Assembly (NCBI GenBank): GCA_964633975.1
Contig: CAZWKX010000006.1
Location: 1 to 64,000, forward strand
Reading direction: 5' to 3'
DNA length: 64,000 bases
From: CAZWKX01 sp964633975
GTDB lineage: Bacteria > Actinomycetota > Acidimicrobiia > Spongiisociales > UBA11373
This document shows positions 42,435 to 50,951 of this stretch, in pieces. The position numbers and the translations under genes are program-made. The first letter of the stretch is position 1. Every line of letters begins with the position of its first letter. The notes beneath the pieces were generated by a model. It made no database searches and had not been told where the DNA came from. It saw nothing but the letters and a program-made list of their open reading frames with translations.

Positions 42435-43508
42435 GTGCGCAACGCGGTCATAACGGGTTGGGGCAAGTGCTTGCCGCCGGCAGTGCTCACCAATGCCGAT
42501 CTGGAGACGCTGACCGATACGAGCGACGAGTGGATCAGCACCAGAACGGGAATCAAGGAGCGGCGCATCAGCCACGTCGACACCTCCGACCTGGCCACCG
42601 TCGCCGGACTGCGGGCCATCGCCGCGGCCGGCCTCGAGCCCGACGACATCGACCTGGTTCTCCTGGCGACCTGTACTCCCGACGGCCTCGTGCCGAGCAC
42701 TGCGGTGCGGGCCCAGCACAAGATGGGGATCGGCGGGGCCGGGGCCATGGACCTCAACGCCACCTGCTCCGGTTTCATCTACGCTCTCACCACTGCTGAC
42801 CAGATGATCGAGACCGGTGCCCTCGACCGGGTGCTCGTTATCGCTGCCGAGAAACTCCACTTCTGGATCGATTTCACCGATCGGTCGACGAGCGTCCTTT
42901 TTGGCGACGGCGCCGGCGCCGTTGTCGTCGAGGCAACGGACGATCCGAAGCCGGGACTGCTCTCCTTCGAGTTGGGCGCCGACGGGTCGGCGGCGGACAT
43001 CCTGTGCGTCCATGGCGGCGGCACTGCGGGTGTGCCCCGACGCGAGCAGTATCAGACCATGCACATGGAGGGACCTGCCGTGTTCCGCCGTGCCGTCGAG
43101 GTCATGGGCGACGCATCAGAGCGCGTGATCGCAGCAGCCGGGCTCGAGCGCAAGGACGTCTGTCTCCTGATCCCGCACCAGGCCAACATCCGCATCATCG
43201 ACGCGACGGCGCGCCGGATAGGACTGGCACCCGAGCAGGTCTACGTGAACATCGCCTCTTACGGCAACACCTCGGCTGCCACCATTCCTATCGCGCTGGC
43301 CGAGGCGCTCGAGGAGGGCCGTGTCTCGGCGGGGGATGTGATCGTCTTCGCCGCCTTCGGGGGCGGCCTCACCTGGGCGGCCGCGGCGTATCGGTGGCCA
43401 TCGAGGACCGAGCCCCTCGGTGTGAGTGATGCAGAGCTGCCCCAGACCGACGCTACTGCCGTGGAGCTGCTGGAACCCAACATCGCCCTGCATGGGAAAG
43501 GGGTGTAG
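42435..43508 (+). CDS. fabH: Beta-ketoacyl-ACP synthase III
   Basis: A 357-residue condensing enzyme that starts fatty-acid chains from acyl-CoA and malonyl-ACP. The triad is Cys in NATCSGFIYAL, His in IPHQANIRI and Asn in ASYGNTSAAT. Compared with E. coli FabH (~317 residues), the extra length lies in a C-terminal tail of ~35 residues after FGGGLTWAA. GTG 42435 follows GGGAGGAGG. Confidence 0.95.
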   Translation: MRNAVITGWGKCLPPAVLTNADLETLTDTSDEWISTRTGIKERRISHVDTSDLATVAGLRAIAAAGLEPDDIDLVLLATCTPDGLVPSTAVRAQHKMGIGGAGAMDLNATCSGFIYALTTADQMIETGALDRVLVIAAEKLHFWIDFTDRSTSVLFGDGAGAVVVEATDDPKPGLLSFELGADGSAADILCVHGGGTAGVPRREQYQTMHMEGPAVFRRAVEVMGDASERVIAAAGLERKDVCLLIPHQANIRIIDATARRIGLAPEQVYVNIASYGNTSAATIPIALAEALEEGRVSAGDVIVFAAFGGGLTWAAAAYRWPSRTEPLGVSDAELPQTDATAVELLEPNIALHGKGV

Positions 43509-43511
43509 ATC

Positions 43512-44243
43512 ATGAGCCGAGTGGCACTCGTCACCGGGGCCGGTCGGGGAATCGGCCGGGCCATCGCCGGGAACCTGGCCGGCCTGGGCCACCGTGTGGC
43601 GGTGAACGATCTGACGGCCGACGCTGCGGCCGCCACGGTGGCAGCCGTCGAGGCGGCGGGAGGCGAGGCGGTGGCCGCAGGTGCCGACGTCACGGATGAG
43701 GCCGCAGTCGCCAAGATGTTCGAAGAGGTGGCGGATCGCCTCGGTCCGGTGGAGATCCTCGTCAACAATGCCGGGATCACACGCGACAACCTGGTGCTGC
43801 GTATGTCCCCTGATGACTGGGACGCGGTGCTGAACACGAATCTGCGTGCCGTGTACCTGTGCACCCGGGCTGCGCTTCGATCGATGCTGAAGGCTCGCTG
43901 GGGGCGGATCGTGTCGATCAGCTCGGTCTCGGGTCTTCGCGGCAATGCCGGCCAGGCCAACTACGCGGCGGCCAAGGCGGGCCTCATCGGATTCACCAAG
44001 ACGGTGGCCAAGGAGGTTGGCTCGCGCAACGTTACGGTGAACGCGGTGGCTCCGGGCTTCATCGAGACCGAGATGACAGCGGAGCTGCCGGCCTCCGTGC
44101 GGGAGGCGCTGCTGCCCGCCATCTCGTTGGGCCGGTTCGGCACGCCGCAAGATGTCGCTTCCGCCGTCGGCTATCTTGCCTCCGACTCGGCTTCGTACAT
44201 CACCGGTCAGGTGATCGTCGTCGACGGTGGATTGGCACTGTAG
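43512..44243 (+). CDS. fabG: 3-oxoacyl-ACP reductase
   Basis: A 243-residue short-chain dehydrogenase with TGAGRGIG (NADPH), NNAGITRDN, catalytic Ser in SISSVSGLRG and the Tyr-Lys pair in NYAAAKAGLIGFTK. It reduces 3-oxoacyl-ACP. ATG 43512 is 3 bp after fabH. Confidence 0.95.
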   Translation: MSRVALVTGAGRGIGRAIAGNLAGLGHRVAVNDLTADAAAATVAAVEAAGGEAVAAGADVTDEAAVAKMFEEVADRLGPVEILVNNAGITRDNLVLRMSPDDWDAVLNTNLRAVYLCTRAALRSMLKARWGRIVSISSVSGLRGNAGQANYAAAKAGLIGFTKTVAKEVGSRNVTVNAVAPGFIETEMTAELPASVREALLPAISLGRFGTPQDVASAVGYLASDSASYITGQVIVVDGGLAL

Positions 44244-44255
44244 GAGAGAGGACCA

Positions 44256-44501
44256 ATGGAACGGCCCGAAATCGAGAAGAAGCTCGTCGAGTTGCTCGTC
44301 GATGAGCTAGGCATCGATAGCGAGAGCATCACGATGGACGCCACCTTCGAAGAGGATCTCGAGGTCGACTCGCTTGGCGTTGTCGAACTTCTGATGGCGC
44401 TCGAGGACACCTTTGGCGTCAAGATCCCCGACGAGGAGGCGGAAGCCATCTCCACGGTCGGCGAGGCCGTCGATCTGGTGATGCAGAAGCTCGGAGGCTG
44501 A
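44256..44501 (+). CDS. acpP: Acyl carrier protein
   Basis: An 81-residue acidic four-helix protein with the phosphopantetheine serine in EVDSLGVVELLMALE (the DSL motif). It carries acyl chains between the Fab enzymes. GGAGAGAGG precedes ATG 44256. Confidence 0.96.
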   Translation: MERPEIEKKLVELLVDELGIDSESITMDATFEEDLEVDSLGVVELLMALEDTFGVKIPDEEAEAISTVGEAVDLVMQKLGG

Positions 44502-44505
44502 CCAC

Positions 44506-45747
44506 GTGTCCGACCGCCGGGTCGTCGTCACCGGGCTCGGCGCCGTCACGCCGCTTGGTCTCGACGTGGCCACCACCTGGCAGGCCATGCTCGCCGGACG
44601 TTCCGGCGTGCGCGAGATTGCCTCGTTCGACGCTTCGCCCCTGGCGGTGCGAATCGCTGCGGAGATCCCGGACTTCGATCCCGACGATTGGATGGGTCGC
44701 CGCGCCGCTATGCATCTGGACCGCTACGCCCAGCTCTTCTGGGCTTCGACGAAGCAGGCGCTGGACGATGCCGGCTTGGCCTTCGAGGAAGACGACCCGC
44801 AGGCGCAGCGCGCCGGTGTGGCCCTAGGCAGCGGCATCGGCGGCATCATGACCTTCCAGGAGTCGATGGACACGATGCGGCAGAGGGGGCACGACCGTGT
44901 CAGCCCCTACGCCATTCCCCGCATCATCTCCAACATGGGGGCGGGAGTGGTGTCGATTGATTTCAACCTACTCGGGCCCAACGTGTGCTCGGTGACGGCG
45001 TGTGCCGCCTCGGCCAATGCACTCGGCGATGCCGCCGAGATCATCAAACGCGGCGACGCCGACATCATGGTTGCCGGCGGAGCCGAGGCCGCCGTGTGCG
45101 AGTTCGCCGTGACCGGGTTCATGCAGTCTCGGGCTCTGAGCAGGCGCAACGACGATCCGGCCGGGGCTTCCCGGCCCTTCGACAAGGACCGTGACGGCTT
45201 TGTTATAGGTGAAGGGGCGGCCACGCTCGTGCTCGAAGAGCTCGGGCACGCGCTGGCCCGGGGAGCGAACATCTATGCGGAGCTCATCGGCTACGGGATG
45301 TCGTCGGACGGCTTCCACATGACCCTGCCTCGTCCCGGAGGGGCCGGGGCGGCATGGGCCATGAAGAACGCGCTGGGAAACGCCGGGCTCGACGCCTCCG
45401 ACGTCGACTACATCAACGCCCACGGTACCTCAACGCAGGCGAACGACAGCGCCGAGACCGCCGCCATCAGGACCGTGTTTGGGGATCATGCCGACGGGCT
45501 GCCCGTGTCCTCGACCAAGTCGATGACCGGCCACCTGCTGGGCGGCGCCGGAGCGCTGGAGTCGATGGTGTGCATCTTGGCCCTCCGCGACGGGGTCGTG
45601 CCGCCGACCATCAACTACGAGATTCCCGATCCCGAGTGTGATCTCGACTATGTGCCCAACGAAGCTCGCCAGGTGAGGGTGCGCCGTGCCATGACCAACT
45701 CGTTCGGTTTTGGGGGCCACAACGTCGCTCTGGTGTTCACCGCCTGA
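44506..45747 (+). CDS. fabF: Beta-ketoacyl-ACP synthase II
   Basis: A 413-residue elongating condensing enzyme. The nucleophile Cys is in VTACAASANALG, and the histidines are in NAHGTSTQANDSAET and GHLLGGAGALE. It is the last gene of the fab block; no enoyl reductase (fabI/fabK) or dehydratase (fabZ) is in the window. A strong hairpin lies ~95 bp after the stop. Confidence 0.96.
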   Translation: MSDRRVVVTGLGAVTPLGLDVATTWQAMLAGRSGVREIASFDASPLAVRIAAEIPDFDPDDWMGRRAAMHLDRYAQLFWASTKQALDDAGLAFEEDDPQAQRAGVALGSGIGGIMTFQESMDTMRQRGHDRVSPYAIPRIISNMGAGVVSIDFNLLGPNVCSVTACAASANALGDAAEIIKRGDADIMVAGGAEAAVCEFAVTGFMQSRALSRRNDDPAGASRPFDKDRDGFVIGEGAATLVLEELGHALARGANIYAELIGYGMSSDGFHMTLPRPGGAGAAWAMKNALGNAGLDASDVDYINAHGTSTQANDSAETAAIRTVFGDHADGLPVSSTKSMTGHLLGGAGALESMVCILALRDGVVPPTINYEIPDPECDLDYVPNEARQVRVRRAMTNSFGFGGHNVALVFTA

Positions 45748-45840
45748 CTCCGAGCACGCGTAGGTACCGGGGGAGCGATAGTTTGCGGTACACAAACTTG
45801 CTGAAGATGGGCTTCGGGAGCGAAATGAAGCCTCTTGCGC

Positions 45841-45860
45841 GGTGCCGGCGAGCCGGCACC
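45841..45860 (+). terminator. Hairpin after the fatty-acid operon
   Basis: GGTGCCGGC and GCCGGCACC, perfect 9-bp arms with only GA between them, so the actual loop will open 1-2 base pairs. There is no T-run. Confidence 0.55.
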
Positions 45861-45914
45861 GGGTAGGGTCGGCGAGTAGAGATCAATAGGAGCAGAGAGC
45901 AAGAGGGAGGAAGC

Positions 45915-46634
45915 ATGGCAGGACGCACGAGAGGCCATGGAGGTGTCGTGCTGGTACTGATTCTGGCGCTGGCGCTGCTGGCTGCCGCCTGTGGCGACGA
46001 CAGCAGCGTCTTCGGCTTGGGAAACGACACTTCGACCACCGCCGCCGGGGATCAGACGACGGTTGCCGGGGAGCCGACGACCACGGGGCCGCAGCCGGAG
46101 CCGACGACGACCACGAAGCCGCAACCGGAGCCGACGACGACCACGGAGCAGCAGCCGCAGCAGACCACGACGACGACAACGCAGCCACCGCCGACGGCAG
46201 TCCTGTTGCCCTCGTCGCAGGCCTACTACAGCGAGTTCACTCTGATCTCCGGCTTCATTCCCGACCCGTGGCAGTACGGTCCCGCCAACGCCGGCTCGAC
46301 CGATCCGGTAGACGTGAGCTATCTGGGGAACCCAAGCTGCTACGGGTACGCCAACGACATCCCGGACTTCGAGCTGTCCTACACGGCCGGCTCTCAGGAT
46401 CTGCTGCGCTTGTACTTCGTGGCAGACGATCCCTCCGACGACACGGTGTTGATCATCAACGATCCGGTTGGGCAGTGGCACTGCAACGACGACTCGTGGT
46501 CGACCTACAACCCAACGTTGGACTTCGCCTTCCCGGCGTCCGGTGTCTACGACATTTGGATCGGGACGTACCACGAAGGCGAGTTGATCAGAGGAACGTT
46601 CTACGTCACCGAGGTTGACGCCAACCACCCGTAG
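45915..46634 (+). CDS. Lipoprotein with Thr/Pro repeat linker and PPC-like beta-sandwich domain
   Basis: A 239-residue protein. A lipoprotein signal ends with a lipobox at Cys26 (LLAAAC). A linker of Pro/Thr/Gln repeats spans ~45-95, and a C-terminal domain carries DDTVLIINDPVGQWHCNDDS and PASGVYDIWIGTYHEG. That pattern resembles bacterial pre-peptidase C-terminal (PPC-like) domains. The linker is encoded by two 30-bp tandem units. Function is unknown; it should be anchored outside the membrane. Confidence 0.78.
   Translation: MAGRTRGHGGVVLVLILALALLAAACGDDSSVFGLGNDTSTTAAGDQTTVAGEPTTTGPQPEPTTTTKPQPEPTTTTEQQPQQTTTTTTQPPPTAVLLPSSQAYYSEFTLISGFIPDPWQYGPANAGSTDPVDVSYLGNPSCYGYANDIPDFELSYTAGSQDLLRLYFVADDPSDDTVLIINDPVGQWHCNDDSWSTYNPTLDFAFPASGVYDIWIGTYHEGELIRGTFYVTEVDANHP
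46091..46150 (+). repeat. 30-bp tandem repeat encoding PEPTTTTKPQ-type linker
   Basis: Two near-identical 30-bp units (46091-46120 and 46121-46150) in frame in the lipoprotein linker. This is a probable site of copy-number change between strains. Confidence 0.75.
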
Positions 46635-46876
46635 GAGGATCGACGGCGGCTGAGATCGACCGGAGGCGGCTCGTTAGAGCCGGCGACTGCTTCGCGGCGC
46701 GATAGTTGGCGATCTGCGCATACGGGCAGGGGAGCCGTCGGCGTCCCCGAGGACGAGGCCTTTTCGTTTGGCGTCGCGACTCGGCTTTCCGTGACCGTTT
46801 CTCCGGGCACCGGCCGTAGGTCGGGCGCCGGCGGCTAGGGTTCGGCCTGCCCCGACGCCGATTGGCCTTTCATGAA

Positions 46877-48016
46877 ATGAGCACCGAGCCCGGCCGCGAT
46901 CGTGTGCCGCCCTGGGTGAGGGTGCTGCTCGTCCTCATACTCCTGTACCTGTTCCTTGCCGGGGTCAAGGCGCTCGAGAGCGGCATCAGGGAGTTCGGGG
47001 AGGACTTGACCGATTCGCTGTTCGAGCGGGTATCCAACCCGCTCGCCGGGCTGTTCGTCGGTATCTTGGCCACGGTTCTGGTGCAGTCGTCATCGGTGAC
47101 CACGTCAACGATCGTCGGTCTCGTGGGGGGCGGTGTCCTGCCGATCGAAGTCGCTGTGCCGATGGTCATGGGAGCGAACATCGGGACCACAGTCACCAAC
47201 ACTCTCGCTTCACTGGGGTTCCTGAGGCGCACCGACGAGTTCCGCCGTGCGTTCGCCGGAGCGACGATGCACGACTTCTTCAACATCTGCAACGTGGTCG
47301 TCATGCTCCCGTTCGAGCTGCTGACCCGCGGGCTCACCAAGATCGCCCAACGGATGGCTGATCTGCTCGGCGGCGTGTTGAGCTTCGGACACGGGGAATC
47401 GGGTGGACTGGTCCAGACGGCGGTGAAGGCGCCCGTGCGGCTCTTCGAGAGTCTGCTGGACAGGCTCGGCTGTGGGGATTCCGTGACGGGAGCCCTGCTG
47501 CTCGTGTTCGGGCTGGGCTTGATCTTCCTGGCCCTCGCCTACATCACACGAAACATGAAGCTGGTGATGGCGGGGCGCATCGAGCGCTCTCTCAACGCGG
47601 TGCTGGCCAAAGGCGGAGGCGCGGCGGCCATTGTCATCGGGATGATCGTGACCGCGGCCGTGCAGTCTTCGAGCATCACTACGTCGGTGCTGGTGCCGAT
47701 GATCGCCGCCGGCGTCTTGACTCTCCGCAATGCCTACCCGGTGACACTCGGCGCCAACGTCGGCACCACGATCACCGCCCTGCTCGCTTCGCTTGCCATC
47801 GAGAACCCGGCGGGCCTGGTGATCGCTCTCGTGCACCTCTTGTTCAACCTGTCCGGGCTGCTCGTATGGTATGTGATACCGGGCTTGCGCGGCATTCCGT
47901 TGGCGTTGGCGGAGCGGCTGGCGTTCGTGGCCGAGAAGAGGAAGTCGTTTGTTGTCGTGTACGTAGTCGGTGTATTCGTGATAATCCCTCTTGTGGGAGT
48001 GCTGGTCTTCCAGTAG
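46877..48016 (+). CDS. Na/Pi cotransporter family protein (NptA/YjbB type)
   Basis: A 379-residue membrane protein with about nine helices and two inverted Na/Pi repeats marked by QSSSVTTSTIVGLVGGG with MGANIGTTVTNTLAS, and QSSSITTSVLVPMIAAG with LGANVGTTITALLAS. It imports or exports phosphate with sodium. It is paired with a PhoU-like gene 13 bp downstream. In other bacteria the PhoU domain is often fused to the transporter. ATG 46877 lacks a clear ribosome site, and the start is uncertain. Confidence 0.92.
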   Translation: MSTEPGRDRVPPWVRVLLVLILLYLFLAGVKALESGIREFGEDLTDSLFERVSNPLAGLFVGILATVLVQSSSVTTSTIVGLVGGGVLPIEVAVPMVMGANIGTTVTNTLASLGFLRRTDEFRRAFAGATMHDFFNICNVVVMLPFELLTRGLTKIAQRMADLLGGVLSFGHGESGGLVQTAVKAPVRLFESLLDRLGCGDSVTGALLLVFGLGLIFLALAYITRNMKLVMAGRIERSLNAVLAKGGGAAAIVIGMIVTAAVQSSSITTSVLVPMIAAGVLTLRNAYPVTLGANVGTTITALLASLAIENPAGLVIALVHLLFNLSGLLVWYVIPGLRGIPLALAERLAFVAEKRKSFVVVYVVGVFVIIPLVGVLVFQ

Positions 48017-48029
48017 GGGAGGTATCGAG

Positions 48030-48704
48030 ATGGTCTGGGAGTTCTTCAAGGCGAGCGGTGATCAGCAACTCGAGGAGATCGAGGGACTCATCGTCGAGAT
48101 GTTGCTCGATTGCCGGCACACCTTCGATCTGGCGGTCAATGCCGTCGTCGGCGGCACCGAGGCCGCGGCCGTGGGCAAGGAGATCAGGAAGTCCGATCGG
48201 GGCGTCAACAAGGCCGAACGTAGGGTGCGCCGGCAGCTCGTCGTCCACGTGTCCGTCCGCGGCGAACGGGCCGATCTGCCCCGGGTGCTCGTCACGACGA
48301 GCATCATCAAGGACATAGAGCGCATCGGCGACTACGCCAAGAACGTGTGGGACCTGGCGGACGGCGGTATCGACCTGTCCCACGCCGACGACATCGACCG
48401 GCTCGTGGAGCTGCGCGACCGAACGTCGCAGCTCATCGGCGAGACGGCCCGCATCATTCGCGAGCGCGATGCGGAATCCGCCGAGTCGCTGCTGAAAGGG
48501 CTCGATGATGTGCTCGACGAGTACGACGAATGTATAGAGGCGCAGATCGAGTCCACCGATACGCCGCGTGATGCCGTCCCGCGCGCGCTGCTGTGCCGCT
48601 ACCTGAAGCGGATCACCGCCCACCTGATGAACGTGCTCACATCTCTCGTAATGCCGTTCGACCGCCTCGACTACTACGACGAGGACAAGGTCGACCGCGA
48701 CTAG
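48030..48704 (+). CDS. PhoU-domain protein, partner of the Na/Pi cotransporter
   Basis: A 224-residue all-helical protein with PhoU-type motifs: IVEMLLDCRHTFDLAVNAVVGG, metal-binding EIRKSDRGVNKAERRVRRQL and IKDIERIGDYAKNVWDLA. It probably regulates the neighbouring transporter according to phosphate. ATG 48030 follows GGGGAGG. Confidence 0.88.
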   Translation: MVWEFFKASGDQQLEEIEGLIVEMLLDCRHTFDLAVNAVVGGTEAAAVGKEIRKSDRGVNKAERRVRRQLVVHVSVRGERADLPRVLVTTSIIKDIERIGDYAKNVWDLADGGIDLSHADDIDRLVELRDRTSQLIGETARIIRERDAESAESLLKGLDDVLDEYDECIEAQIESTDTPRDAVPRALLCRYLKRITAHLMNVLTSLVMPFDRLDYYDEDKVDRD

Positions 48705-48782
48705 CCGATCTCAGTCGGCGATGTCGACGAATACCCGAGGCGTGCCGTGCCATCGTGCTGCATCGGGGTCTGCTGCGTCGAG

Positions 48783-48799
48783 GCCGGCGCAGCGCCGGC
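48783..48799. terminator. Hairpin between the converging PhoU-like and CBM9-like genes
   Basis: GCCGGCGC-A-GCGCCGGC is a near-perfect palindrome in the convergent gap. The loop will form by opening the central pairs. Confidence 0.45.
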
Positions 48800-48807
48800 G
48801 GAGCCGT

Positions 48808-50145
48808 CTAGGGCTGCGTCGGCACCATCTGCATGGTATTCGAGCCGAACTGCATCTCGTGGGGGGTCCCCGGGCAGTAGGTGATGCTGGCTCGTACTTT
48901 GACCACGCCGTAGGTGGCACTGTCCTCGACCATGCTTTCCAGCTGCTCGGGGGTCAGGTGCAGGTGCTCACCGGAACCGATGGTCTGCCATCCCTCCTTG
49001 GTCTCCACTTCCCATGTGATCTCGTAGGGGACGCCGGTGGCTCCACTGCGGTCGGCGGCATGGAGATCGGCCCCGCTCTCCTTGTTCACACCGACGGCGG
49101 CGGGAACGTCGGGTTCGAGCCGCCTCAACTCGCCGCGCAGGTCCTCGATGCGTTGGTCCCGCTTCGTCGACTGCGGCAGCTTCTCCATGTCGGAGATGGC
49201 GTTCTTCAGGCGCGCTACCTGTTCCTGCTTGGGATCGGGCACCGAGCCGGGGACCGGGTTGGCGCAAGTGACGCGAGCCCCCAGGGCACCGGCTTCCTCG
49301 GCGAGTTTCTCACACGGATCCGGCTTCTTCGATCTGGCCCACAGGCTGATGAGGAGTAGGGACAGCAGGAGCAGGATGCCGATCACTCCTCCGATCACGT
49401 ACATCCAGGGGAAACCGCCCGGCTTCGTCGTGTCGCCCTGCGCCATGCCTTGGGCTTCCTGCGCCGTGTTGGCGGTATCGGCGCCGGTTCCTGGTTCCGA
49501 CGTGGAGTACCAGGGCCAGGCCTCCATCGCAGTTGGTGCTGATCCCTCTTCCGTCGAGAAAGGATCGACGGTGTCCATCGCTGTCGGCGGCGTCTCCTGT
49601 TGCTGCGGTTCGGGGACGAATTGGGCCCAGAAGGGCTCGGATGTGTATTCGACCCCGTCTACGACGACGCCGACCACCAGCCGTACCGGCCCTTCGGGAA
49701 GCTCCAAGATCACCTCGTTGGCGCCGGGATTCACACAGGGAGGGCTGCTCGCCTCCTCATCGCAGCTGTAGCTGAACGGGCCGTCGTATTCGCAGGAGGT
49801 GCAGCCTTCGGCAGAGCAGAGCGCCATGGTGTCGCCGGCCTCGCACAATTCGCCGTCCCCGTCGTCGCGGACGGCGAATGCCTCCCAGTCGGTGCCGGGC
49901 TCAGCGCACGGCAAGCACTCGAAGGCGAGGTAGAAGGTCTCGCCGTCGTGCATGGCCTTGGCCACGACGGGGAGGTCTTCGGTTGGGAGCTCGGCCGCCT
50001 CGTCCCATTCGCCCGGTGCCAGCTCTCCGTCGATCACGGGGGGTATACACCAGGGCACCTCCACGGTGGTCTGGGCCAAGGCGCTGGCGGCCGGTACGAC
50101 GAGCAACACTGCGGCCGGGAGCACGCTGCGAGTCCATGGACGCAC
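48808..50145 (-). CDS. Secreted/anchored protein with CBM9-like N-terminal domain, one membrane helix and a cytoplasmic coiled coil
   Basis: A 445-residue protein. A signal peptide (1-~25, ending SALAQ) is followed by a domain starting with CIPPVIDGELAPGEWDEAAELP, which resembles the family 9 carbohydrate-binding/DOMON-like fold of surface proteins. It also holds a cysteine-rich stretch (CLPCAEPG, CEAGDTMALCSAEGCTSC) and an acidic linker. A transmembrane helix lies near 260-285 (YVIGGVIGILLLLSLLLISLW), and the C-terminal part of ~155 residues has a coiled coil (QVARLKNAISDMEKL). Function is unknown. GTG 50145 is set by the signal peptide and an AGAGGGGG site. Confidence 0.75.
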   Translation of the reverse strand: MRPWTRSVLPAAVLLVVPAASALAQTTVEVPWCIPPVIDGELAPGEWDEAAELPTEDLPVVAKAMHDGETFYLAFECLPCAEPGTDWEAFAVRDDGDGELCEAGDTMALCSAEGCTSCEYDGPFSYSCDEEASSPPCVNPGANEVILELPEGPVRLVVGVVVDGVEYTSEPFWAQFVPEPQQQETPPTAMDTVDPFSTEEGSAPTAMEAWPWYSTSEPGTGADTANTAQEAQGMAQGDTTKPGGFPWMYVIGGVIGILLLLSLLLISLWARSKKPDPCEKLAEEAGALGARVTCANPVPGSVPDPKQEQVARLKNAISDMEKLPQSTKRDQRIEDLRGELRRLEPDVPAAVGVNKESGADLHAADRSGATGVPYEITWEVETKEGWQTIGSGEHLHLTPEQLESMVEDSATYGVVKVRASITYCPGTPHEMQFGSNTMQMVPTQP

Positions 50146-50267
50146 CCCACACCCCCTCTTAGCGGGCACTGCACGCTCTTGGTATGCCGTCCCGATCACG
50201 AAGCGTATTGGAGACCGGCCGGCGCGGCAACTCGGCAGCGCGTCGACGAGGCCCGTGCCGACGGTGG

Positions 50268-50732
50268 CTAGCCGATCAGGGTCAGCGCCCCGACAAGGTG
50301 GTAGACGAGCAGGAGGGCCAGGCCGCCGGCGATTAGCAGCGACATCTCCAGCACCCGCCGGTAGCGGCGCAGAGCCCAGATGGCTGACACGACGAGAACC
50401 GCAGTCGACAACTTGAAGACCCCGGCGAGCACCGGATCGATGCCGATCAGCCGGGCCATGATCGGGTTGGCTTCCGAAGCTCCCAGGTCTAGGGCTCGCA
50501 GGGTGAGCAGGAGGTCGGCGATGCTGAGCGCCAAGACGGCAGCCAGCACCACGATGAGTGACCGGGATCCGCGACGGTAGCGGTCGAGCAGACGCCATTG
50601 GGCTTTGCGCAGCAGGCCGGTGGAAGACCGTCGCCGTTCGAAGCCGCGACGACGCTCCGGGTAGTGCAAGCACAAGCGCCGGATGCGACGATCCCCCATG
50701 GTGCGGCGGTCGGCCGGTCGGCTGGTCCCCAT
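50268..50732 (-). CDS. DUF5658-like membrane protein
   Basis: A 154-residue protein with a basic N-terminus (~55 residues, many Arg) and three membrane helices: SLIVVLAAVLALSIADLLLTLRAL, AGVFKLSTAVLVVSAIWAL and MSLLIAGGLALLLVYHLVG. The motif LGASEANPIMA between helices 1 and 2 is typical of this family. Function is unknown. The start could instead be ATG 50699; neither has a good ribosome site. Confidence 0.72.
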   Translation of the reverse strand: MGTSRPADRRTMGDRRIRRLCLHYPERRRGFERRRSSTGLLRKAQWRLLDRYRRGSRSLIVVLAAVLALSIADLLLTLRALDLGASEANPIMARLIGIDPVLAGVFKLSTAVLVVSAIWALRRYRRVLEMSLLIAGGLALLLVYHLVGALTLIG

Positions 50733-50856
50733 CGGATGTCTTCTCAGGGTGTGAGCCTACGTCATCGGGCCGCTTTGCGCTCCGAGCTGGGAGCTGCCAG
50801 CGCCATGGGGCGCGGCAAATGAGATACCTTGAGCGCTGGTCGCGGGAGAATCTCTA

Positions 50857-50924
50857 GTGACGTGCCCCGCGCACGAGGCCGGGGCCGGCTTGGTGGGAAC
50901 CCGGGCGGTCACTCAGGCCGTCAC
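50857..50924 (+). other. GC-rich leader upstream of the beta-propeller gene, with a possible closing stem
   Basis: The 219-bp gap before the propeller gene contains GTGACG (50857-50862) and CGTCAC (50919-50924), which can pair around a GC-rich interior. I see no known riboswitch core. Confidence 0.2.
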
Positions 50925-50951
50925 AGAGACGATCCAACACAGGAAAGAGCC

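Noticed and set aside
46635..46876. A gene in the 242-bp gap before the Na/Pi cotransporter
   Set aside because: No frame there has a ribosome site and family-like sequence; only a short GGCTC/GAGCC hairpin is seen.
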